A DNA stretch of 64,000 nucleotides from Bacteroidales bacterium (GTDB taxonomy: Bacteria; Bacteroidota; Bacteroidia; Bacteroidales; F082). The notes beneath the pieces were generated by a model. The model saw only the letters and a program-made list of their open reading frames with translations. It ran no database searches and was not told where the DNA came from. Position numbers and translations under genes: made by a program. Position 1 is the stretch's first letter. Each line of letters opens with the position of its first letter. Where the stretch lies: NCBI GenBank assembly GCA_016285355.1, contig JAEEQP010000014.1:6779-70778 (forward strand), written 5' to 3'. Below are positions 8,428 to 18,100 of this stretch, one piece after another.

Positions 8428-11400
8428 ATGAGAGCAAGAGACAAAATCAAGAAGTGGCTGTTGCTGTGCTTCGCGTTGGTGTTGGGCTGCGGAATGGCCC
8501 ATGCCGCCGAGTTGCTTCCCGATGGCCCAACGCCGCCTGACACATGCCGCGTCATAGCCACGTGCAGTCCATTGGAGGGAGGCACCATTACGGGCATATT
8601 AGATGGCTATTATTCCATAGGCACTGTTTTGACCTTCACGGCCACGGCCAATCCAGGCTATTACTTTAGTGGATGGTCCAATGGCTTTGGCGAGGTGGTG
8701 AGTGTTTCCAAGACATATTCCTTTGTCGTCACCTACCATTGCGTCTTGTTTGCGAATTTCACCACCCAGCCGGGCATAGGCAGCCTTGTCACCAATGCCG
8801 ACGGTAGCCAAGGTGTGTTGTTCCACATCAATGCCGCAGGCACCGAAGGCTGGATGGTGGCCTTGGACGATGCCTCGCCGAGCGTGTGCCAGTGGGGCGA
8901 CAACTCCAATGTATTGGCCTTGCATGAGATGCCTTTCCAACTTCCCATCGCCTTGGAAGACCAGTCGGGCTATCTCAACACAAGCATTCTCCGTGGCTTG
9001 CAAGACCCCGAAAGCGGCTATGCGGCTACTTTGGTGGATTTCGACAACGGCTGGTATCTGCCTTCGGTGGGCCAGTTGCGCAAACTCTATTCCGCCTTGC
9101 CTTTCATTGAGACGGCCATTACGGATGCGGGGGGAACCACATTAAGCGACGGTGATTATTGGAGCAGTTCAGAGTATTCGACTGGCCAAGCTTTCAGCCC
9201 TGCGTTTACCTTGAGTCCGTCCAACAAGGGAGCTGGCTGTCGCGTCAGGGCCATCCGCAACTACATCATTGCGGGCAGCAATGTCGTGGTTGTGGCCTCT
9301 AACAACAGCAGTTTTGGAACGGCCGCGGTGTCGGGTAATGGTACCTTTACCAATGGGCAACTTGTGACGGTGACGGCCACGCCCACTGCGGGTTATGCTT
9401 TCGACCACTGGTCGGAAGACGGCGCGGCGGTTTCGTATGATGCCACTTACCAATTCCCATTTGAACGTAGCCGCTCGTTGGTGGCTAATTTTGCCTTGAT
9501 GGGTAGTGTGGGCAGCATCATCTCCAACCCTGACGGTAGCAAGGGTGTGGTGTTCTGGCAAAGTCCAGACGGCACCGAAGGTCTGATGGTCGCTTTGCAG
9601 GATGCCTCCGACGGTTGCAATTGGAGCGAAAACACCAATGCGCTTACCTTGGTTGACAAGCCCTATACGCTTCCCATCGCCCTGGAGGATGTGTCGGGCA
9701 ACACCAACACGCGCTGCCTAAGGAAGCATTTGGATACGCAGACCGGAAATTTTGCAGCGAATGTAGTCGATTTCGGGCACGGCTGGTATCTGCCTTCGGC
9801 GGGTGAGTTGCGCAAGCTTTATGCAGCCCTGCCGTTGATTGAGAACGCATTGGCTGTGGCGGGTGGTGTCACCCTTACTAACTACACCTATTGGAGCAGC
9901 ACGGAATACAACTCCGGCCAAGCCGCTACGGCAACCTTTAGCATGAGCGGTAAGAACAAAATGGATACAGGTCCCGTAAGAGCCATCAGGCATTTCTCGA
10001 CCTTGGGCGCGAATGCCATCGCGGTCAGGGCCAACAATGCCGCATCGGGCACGGTGAGTGGAGGCTCAAGCAACTTTGCCTACGGCCAACCGGTTACGGT
10101 GACGGCCACGCCCAACGCAGGCTACATCTTCAACTATTGGACGGAGAACGGAATGATTGTTTCGTATAATGCGGAATATCAGTTCCTCTTCAGGCGCAGC
10201 CGCTCGTTGGTGGCGCATTTCGTGGTCCCGGGCAGTGTGGGCAGCGTGGTCAACAATGCCGACGGTAGCCGCAGCGTGGTGTTCTGGCAAAGTCCCGACG
10301 GCACCGAGGGCTTGATGGTTGCTTTGGAAGATGCCTCTTCTGAAGCTTGTGCATGGGGTGAGAATGTCAACGCGCTCACCTTAATCAATAAGCCATACGA
10401 ACTCCCCATTGCCTTGGAAGATGTGTCGGGTAACACCAATACGCGCTGCATCAGGAACCATCAGGGCACCGATAATGCATACGCCGCTTCTATCGTCGAT
10501 TTCGAGCACGGCTGGTATCTGCCTTCGGTCGGCGAGTTGCGCAAGCTTTATGCAGCCCTACCGCAGATTGAGCCTGTACTCCTCAATGCGGGCGGCGTGA
10601 TGCTGACCGGCGATACCTATTGGAGCAGCACGGAATACAGCTCTGGCCAAGCCGCCACTGCCACCTTCAACTTGGGCAATAAGAATAAAGGAGACGCAGG
10701 CCGCGTGAGGGCCATCAGGCATTTCTCGGCCTCGGGTCCGAATGCCATCGCGGTCAAGGCCAACGATGCCACCATAGGTACCGTAAGCGGCTCAGGCACC
10801 TTCAACAACGGTCAGACCGTCACCGTGACAGCCACACCCAACCAAGGCTATGCCTTCAACTATTGGACGGAGAACGGGATGATTGTGTCGTATGACGCAG
10901 AATATTCGTTCCCCTTCACGCGCAGCCGCTCGTTGGTGGCCAACTTCGTTTTGGAAAACAGCGTCGGTAGCGTCGTCACCAATGCTGACGGCAGTCGCGG
11001 CGTGGTGTTCTACAGCGATCCTTCTGGAGAGGGTTATTTGATGGTCGCCTTGAACGATGTCTCTGAAAGTTGTGCATGGGGTCCGAATCAAAATGTGGAA
11101 CCTTTAGAGGACTGGCCTTCAGCGACACCCGAGTTGCTCAATGACATGAACGGACAAAGCAACACGCAAATCCTCCGTGACTGGTTCGAGAACAACACCG
11201 ACTATGCCGCTTGTAAGCCGGACTTTGCCCATGGTTGGTATCTGCCTTCTGCTGGTCAGTTGCGCAAGCTCTATGCCGTCTTGCCCATGGTTGAGAGCAT
11301 CATCATCAACGCCAATGGCACGCTCATGACGGAAAACAGCTACTGGAGCAGCACGGAGCGTGGGTCAGGCACCGCCTGGACACCCATGTTTGCATTGAGC

Positions 11401-11991
11401 TATGACAACAAGGGAAACAGCTGTCGCGTGAGGGCGATTAGCGGTGTGATTGATACTGGTCCGCAGGTTGTTACGCAAACTATTACACTCAACCAAGGTT
11501 GGAACTGGATTTCGTTCAACGTGGAGACTACCTTAGACGACTTGAAGGCAGTGCTTGTGGAGGCTTTGCCAACAGGCAACAACACGGCAATCACCATCAA
11601 GTCGCAGACGCAAAACGTCAAATACCAACGTGGCAGATGGGCTGGACAGTTGGCAACTTTGGATATGACTCAAATGTACACGATTGCGGTCAGCTCCGAC
11701 TGCGAAATCTCATTGGAAGGCATACCTATCAATCCTTCTACGTTAACGGTTACCATCAACAAAGGTGTTAATTGGATTGCATTTCCATACGGTGAAAGCA
11801 TGACCGTTATGGACTTTTTCGGTTCATTCCCTGTAAATAACGACATGGTCAAATCACAGTCACAAAACGCGAAATACCAACGCAACAGGTGGGGTGGACA
11901 ATTGGGCACGCTTGTGCCAGGTCAAGGCTATGTCTATATCTCGGCAGATGAGAATGAAAGGACTTTCACTTTCCCTGCAAGCACGAAATAA
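8428..11991 (+). CDS. Surface repeat protein: four InlB + DUF1566 units and a C-terminal GWNW module
   Basis: I start at ATG 8428 (MRARDKIKKWLLLCFALV, signal peptide ending AHA) rather than the TTG nine bases upstream. The mature 1187-residue protein alternates four divergent InlB B-repeats (for example AIAVKANDATIGTVSGSGTF) with four DUF1566/Lcl-C-like domains. Each of these carries NADGS-x-GVVF, GWYLPS-x-GELRKLYAALP, YWSSTEY and RVRAIR, with a period of about 235 residues. Repeats 2 and 3 are very similar in DNA as well as protein. Residues about 1015-1187 form the GWNW module ending TFTFPASTK. The DNA is visibly richer in G+C than the flanking LRR genes. It is second in a two-gene unit after the single-domain homologue. 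Probably a multivalent binding protein exposed at the surface; the ligand is unknown. Confidence 0.82.
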   Translation: MRARDKIKKWLLLCFALVLGCGMAHAAELLPDGPTPPDTCRVIATCSPLEGGTITGILDGYYSIGTVLTFTATANPGYYFSGWSNGFGEVVSVSKTYSFVVTYHCVLFANFTTQPGIGSLVTNADGSQGVLFHINAAGTEGWMVALDDASPSVCQWGDNSNVLALHEMPFQLPIALEDQSGYLNTSILRGLQDPESGYAATLVDFDNGWYLPSVGQLRKLYSALPFIETAITDAGGTTLSDGDYWSSSEYSTGQAFSPAFTLSPSNKGAGCRVRAIRNYIIAGSNVVVVASNNSSFGTAAVSGNGTFTNGQLVTVTATPTAGYAFDHWSEDGAAVSYDATYQFPFERSRSLVANFALMGSVGSIISNPDGSKGVVFWQSPDGTEGLMVALQDASDGCNWSENTNALTLVDKPYTLPIALEDVSGNTNTRCLRKHLDTQTGNFAANVVDFGHGWYLPSAGELRKLYAALPLIENALAVAGGVTLTNYTYWSSTEYNSGQAATATFSMSGKNKMDTGPVRAIRHFSTLGANAIAVRANNAASGTVSGGSSNFAYGQPVTVTATPNAGYIFNYWTENGMIVSYNAEYQFLFRRSRSLVAHFVVPGSVGSVVNNADGSRSVVFWQSPDGTEGLMVALEDASSEACAWGENVNALTLINKPYELPIALEDVSGNTNTRCIRNHQGTDNAYAASIVDFEHGWYLPSVGELRKLYAALPQIEPVLLNAGGVMLTGDTYWSSTEYSSGQAATATFNLGNKNKGDAGRVRAIRHFSASGPNAIAVKANDATIGTVSGSGTFNNGQTVTVTATPNQGYAFNYWTENGMIVSYDAEYSFPFTRSRSLVANFVLENSVGSVVTNADGSRGVVFYSDPSGEGYLMVALNDVSESCAWGPNQNVEPLEDWPSATPELLNDMNGQSNTQILRDWFENNTDYAACKPDFAHGWYLPSAGQLRKLYAVLPMVESIIINANGTLMTENSYWSSTERGSGTAWTPMFALSYDNKGNSCRVRAISGVIDTGPQVVTQTITLNQGWNWISFNVETTLDDLKAVLVEALPTGNNTAITIKSQTQNVKYQRGRWAGQLATLDMTQMYTIAVSSDCEISLEGIPINPSTLTVTINKGVNWIAFPYGESMTVMDFFGSFPVNNDMVKSQSQNAKYQRNRWGGQLGTLVPGQGYVYISADENERTFTFPASTK

Positions 11992-12011
11992 CTAACTCTA
12001 TTCGAAAATGT

Positions 12012-12052
12012 AGAGGATGACCATGACTTTTTTGGTCATCCTCTTCTTTTTT
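12012..12052 (+). terminator. Rho-independent terminator after the DUF1566 repeat gene
   Basis: Stem AGAGGATGACC / GGTCATCCTCT around a T-rich loop, followed by TCTTTTTT, about 20 nt after the stop codon. Confidence 0.85.
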
Positions 12053-12140
12053 ATCCAAAATAATGCAAGAATCCCTTGCATTGTATTGCTTTTTTCCCTT
12101 TATTTGTTGCAAAAATATATACCATTTAAAACATAGTAAT

Positions 12141-15100
12141 ATGAAAAAGTCACTTACCTTAGTTCTTCTGGTGCTATTCTGCCTTTGCGGATATGCCCAG
12201 ACCATCGATCCCGTCCTGAGACAAGAGATGGGGCAAAGAAGTGACGATGAGAAGATTAAGGTCATCGTCATCATGAAATCGCAGTACGACAGGCAGCAAC
12301 TCAACCGTCGTGCTGCACACTATGTCACACGAGCCGACCGACGCGAGTTCGTTGTCAACGAGCTGAAACAGTTCGCCGAGGCTTCGCAGTATGATATTAG
12401 AAGGTCTCTTGATGAAATGGAAAGGAACGACATGACCACTGCTCCGAAAATCATCTGGATGGCTAATGCCTTGTATTTTTCCGCTACCAAACAAGCCATC
12501 AACGATTTGGCCTTACGAAGTGATATTGCCATCATTGGTTTGGACGAGGAAAAGTACGCGTTATTTAACGAAGAGTCAAGTCAAGCCACCACGAACCGTG
12601 GCATTACATCCAATGTCACTCAAGTAAATGCTGACCAAGTATGGGATTTAGGTTACACAGGTCAAGGCGTGGTTGTGGCAGTTATCGACACGGGTGTGAA
12701 CTACAATCACTTAGACCTTGCTGACCACCTTTGGGATGGAGGTGTAGAATACCCCCATCATGGGTATGACTTCTACAACAACGACAATGACCCCATGGAC
12801 GACCACAGCCACGGCACGCACTGTGCTGGCACGGTGTGCGGCGACGGCACGGCAGGTCAGCAAACCGGTATGGCACCCGATGCCACGCTGATGTGCGTGA
12901 AAGTTTTGAATTCCAGCGGCAGCGGTTACGTGTCTGTCACCTGCAACGCCATGCAATGGGCGGTTGAACAAGGATGCGACTTGTTCAGCATGTCGTTGGG
13001 TTGGGCTAGTGCGACTATTACCGAACGTGAATTGTTCCGCACGACCTGCATGGCGGTTTTGGATGCCGGCGTTGTGGGTGCCATAGCTGCAGGTAATGAA
13101 GGCAGCGGCAACGAGCCGAACAACGTGCGCGTGCCTGGCAGTTGCCCACCGCCTTACATGGACCCCATCCAAGCTAACAATGAAGGCGGCTTGTCCTGCA
13201 CAGTTTGTGTGGGTGCCGTTGATGTCAACGATAACGCGGCTTCCTTCACTTCACGTGGACCTGTTACATGGACGAATACTGTATTTGGTGATTATCCTTA
13301 TACACCAGGCAGCACTATAGATTTCGGTCTTATTCGTCCCGATGTGTGCGCTCCAGGTGTAAACATCACTTCTGCGGATTACACAGGCACCACGGGTTAC
13401 TCCGTAAAGAGCGGTACTTCTATGGCGACGCCATGTGTTGCGGGCTGCATCTCACTCTTGTTGAGCAAAAAACCCGATGCAACTCCTGAAGAGATTTGCC
13501 AAGTATTGGAAGAGACAGCTGTGCCGTTGGCCGAAGGCAAAAGCAACACTTACGGCTACGGCCGCGTGGATGTGCTGGCTGCCATCAATGCGCTGTATTC
13601 CGGTCCTTTGACTCTCGAATCCTTCACGGTCAACGACGGCTTAGGCAATAACGACGGCAAATTGAACGCAGGGGAAACCGTAAAGCTCAACCTCACGCTG
13701 ACGAACGATTCCGAGGTTGTTATTAATGGTGCTACTATGGTACTTTCAACCGAATCGGAATATGTCACCATCACCAACGGAACAGTGAATTTGCCCCGCT
13801 TTGGTGTAGGACAAACCCGAATCCTTAACAACTTGTTTACCTTCAGTTTGAGCGATGATGCTCCTGCAAAAAGGAATATCCAATTCTTGGCCGAAACCTT
13901 TGTCAATGGCGAGTCGGTGGGGGCCTTTAGGATTAGCGTCATGGTATATGGCCATATCTTGAAATTTGTTGAAGTCACCGTGTTGAACGACAATAATGGC
14001 AACGGCTCACTTGAGGCTGGCGAAACCGCTAACTTGCATGTGGTTATTTCCAACGCTGGCAACGATCCGGCGGCATCAGTTATGGGAGCTTTGTCAACCA
14101 CATACCCCTACCTTGCCATTAATAGCAACAACAAATCTTTTGGTAGCCTTGAAGTCAATGAGCAAGCCTCAGCCGACTATAATGTCACACTTGCTGGTGG
14201 AGCCCCCGACAGCTACACCATCGGTTTCTCCCTCGACCTCGTCGATTCCGTCCAAAAGCACACCAATGTGGACTTAGAGCTGTGGAGGAAACCCATCACG
14301 CTCACTTCCAATCCTGCGGGAGCAGGAACATTGACGGGTGGAGGTTATTATGGGCAAGGACAAACTTGTACCATCACGGCAACACCCAACGATGGCTATG
14401 CTTTCGTGAAATGGACATTGAATGGTGCAACAGTTTCTTACCTTTCCACATATACCTTTGAGGTTACTGGAGAGGCTAATTACGTTGCAAATTTCCAAGC
14501 GTTCGATAACAGTATCTTTATTGGTGATGGTTCCACTACCAACGCCTATCTTCCGAGTTATTCGTGGTATTGTTACACCTTGTCGCAACAAATCTATACC
14601 GCCGAAGAACTGAACCATACAGCTTGTGAGATTTCAAGTGTTTCTTTCTTCAATACGGTAAGTTCGTATGATACCCGCAATTATGCCATTTATATGGTAA
14701 ATACCGAAAAGACGGCTTTTGAAAACAATTATGATTGGATAACCGTTTCGGAAGCCGACCAAGTATTTAGCGGTAGTGTGACTTTGAGTGCAGGCAGTTG
14801 GACGACCGTTTATTTCAATACGCCTTTCAATTATGATGGCTCTTCCAATGTTGCTCTCATAGTTGATGACAATACGGGTAGTTATTATTCCACGATGTAT
14901 TGTAGGGTCTCTCCTACCGAAAGCAACCAGGCCATGTATGTTTATAACGACTACACAGATTATAATCCAGCTAACCCTACAGATTACTATGGTACTCCGT
15001 TAGCGGTAAAGAATCAAGTTGTCCTTGGTATTGCCAGTTATGACTACACGGTCACAGTCTCGGCTAGTCCTGAGGAAGGCGGCCAGGTGAGCGGAGGAGA

Positions 15101-18100
15101 AGGCTTGTATTATCATGGTCAACCCTGCACGGTGACGGCTACTCCGAACCTGGACTATTGCTTCTATTATTGGACCAAGAATGGCTCAATTGTATCTACC
15201 GAAGCCAATTACACTTTCCAGGTCACGGAGAGCACGCAATTGGTGGCTGTTTTCGGCCTGCCGCTCAACATCACTGTTTCGGCCAATCCAGCGGAGGGCG
15301 GTATGGTGTCAGGTGCCGGTGCCTTTGATTACGGATCCTCGGCTACGATTACGGCTACAGCCAATGACGGCTATGTCTTCTATAGGTGGACAAAAAACGG
15401 CTCAGCGGTTTCATACCTTTCCACCTATACTTTCTCGGTGACTTCCGATGCGGAATATGTGGCTGAATTCCAATGGGTTTCAAATGGTGTCGCCATTGGT
15501 GATGCGGTAACAACGAACAGTTTACTTCCCAGTTATTACTTTTACAGCTATACTTTGTCGCAGCAGATTTATACTGCTGAAGAAATTGGAATGCCTTGTG
15601 AGATTTCCAGTATATCTTTCTTCAACACGGGTAACCAGAATACACGGTCCTATACGATTTACTTGAAACATACCGACAAGTCCTCTTTCGAGAGTTCTAA
15701 CGATTGGATTACCGTCACCGAGGCTGACGAGGTGTTTACAGGAGATGTCACAATGGTGTCGAACAATTGGACTTCTATTGCCTTCGACACGCCTTTCATG
15801 TACGATGGCACTTCCAATCTTGCCCTTATTGTGGATGACAACACGGGCAGCTGGAATTATTACAGCATGTACTATAGGGTGTTTAATACCACGGATTATC
15901 AGGCCATTTACATATACGGCGACGGCACCGATTACGATCCGTTCGATCCTTCGGATTACTCTGGAAACCTCTTGTCGGTGAAGAACCAAATCATTCTCGG
16001 TTTCCCATGTTCCGTTACGGCTACAGCCAATCCTACGGAAGGCGGCACGGTGAGTGGTTCTGGTAGCTTTGCTATGGGCACAACTTGCACTTTGACAGCC
16101 ACACCCAACGACGGTTACATCTTTGTGAATTGGACTGAGGACGGCACTGTGGTTTCATACGACACGATTTATTCCTTCACCGTTAGTGGTGACAGGAATT
16201 TGGTGGCCAACTTTGCCGAAGAAGGGTCGATGTGTCGCATCGTCTTTGATTTGTATGACTCATACGGTGACAGTTGGAATGGCAATTACTTGGTCATTGA
16301 CTATGGTAACGGCCAATCCGAGCAGATGACTGTAAATAGTGGTTCGTATGCCTCCTATTCTCGTGTTGTTGCAACGGGTAGTAATATCACTCTATCTTGG
16401 ATTGCTGGCTATTATATAAGTGAATGCTCCTTCGACATCAGCTTTGAAAATGGTGTCTTAATTTATCATGGGGCAGGTATCAGTTCCAGTTTCCAATATG
16501 AGTTCACTCTTGATTGTGGAGAGGCCACTGCACCTCACACCATTACCGCTGTTGCCAGTCCTGTGGAGGGTGGCACCGTGGAAGGTGCAGGCACTTACAC
16601 TGGTGGCACGGTCGTCACCTTGACAGCCACTCCCAACTCAGGTTATACCTTCATGTATTGGACGGAGAATGGAACGACAGTCTCGTCAGATGCCAACTAT
16701 TCCTTCCTCGTCTCCTCTGACCGCGATTTGGTGGCTCACTTCTCCTTGCCTCTTACCGTTTCTGTTACGGCCAATATGACTGAAGGCGGAACAGTTACTG
16801 GAGGCGGGACATTCACCTATGGCACTACCTGCACTTTGACTGCCTCGCCTAATCCTGGCTATGTTTTCAATAGTTGGACGAAGAATGGCACAGTGGTGTC
16901 ATGCCTTTCCTCATTGACAATAACTGTGACGGAGAGTGCGGAATACGTTGCGAACTTCCAACAAATGGACGGCATTGTCATAGGAGGCGCAGTATCATCA
17001 AGCTATTATCTTCCCACCTATTACTATTATTCCTTGACGGAGCAAATCTACACGGCAAGTGAAATTGGCGGAGAGGCTACCGAGATTTCCAGCGTGTCGT
17101 TCTTCAACACGGGTACAAGTAACATTACCCGCAACATGAATGTCTATATGGTCAACACCGACAAGACCTCGTTTGGAAGCAACACCGACTGGATTCCAGT
17201 GACAGATGCGAACCTGGTGTTCAGCGGCAATGTGACCATGTCCGCTCGCAGTTGGGTGACCATCTACTTCAGCACGCCATTCGCCTACGACGGAGTGTCC
17301 AATGTTGCATTAATCGTTGACGACAACTCTAACAGTTACAACTCCTATACAAATTGCCGGACCTTCAACACCGATGAGAGCCAAGCTATCCGTATCTTTG
17401 GCTCTGGTACGGACTATGACCCGTATGCTCCAAATAGTTATACAGGCACGCTCATGTCGCAGAAAAACCAAGTCATCTTTGGCATTCCGAACTATGAATT
17501 TACAGTAGCGGTTTCGGCTAATCCTTCTGAAGGTGGCACAGTAAGTGGAGGCGGAGGCACATATTTCTATGGTCAGCCTATCATCCTCACTGCCACGCCA
17601 GCCGAAGGTTATGTGTTCAACTATTGGACAAAGAACGGCGAGGTGGTTTCTTACTTCTCCAACTTTAGTTTGTCCGTAACCGAATCCGGAGAATATGTAG
17701 CGGAGTTCCAGGAAATCAATGGCATGGTTGTAGGAGAGGCTGCCAATTCCAATTATGACCTCCCGACCTATTCCTATTACCCCTATTCATTGTCACAGCA
17801 AATCTACACGGCAGAGGAGATGGGTGGCGAGGCAAATGAATTCGCAAGTTTGTCCTTCTTCAATATTGGAAGTGCCAAAACCCGCAACTTTACTATCTAC
17901 ATGGTCAACACCGATAAGTCAACCTTTGAAGACAATTACGACTGGATTACTATTACGGAAGCTGACCAAGTGTTCAATGGTAATGTCACCATGTCAGCCC
18001 AGGCTTGGGTAACGATATGTTTGGACACGCCATTCAATTATGACGGTACTTCAAATGTTGCCCTTGTGGTGGATGACAATTCAGGCAGTTGGAATTACGG

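Noticed and set aside
7771..11991. Diversity-generating retroelement target proteins, because the DUF1566 domains are C-type-lectin-like
   Set aside because: No reverse transcriptase, template repeat or adenine-biased variable region is visible in the window, and the differences between domains are not focused at adenines.
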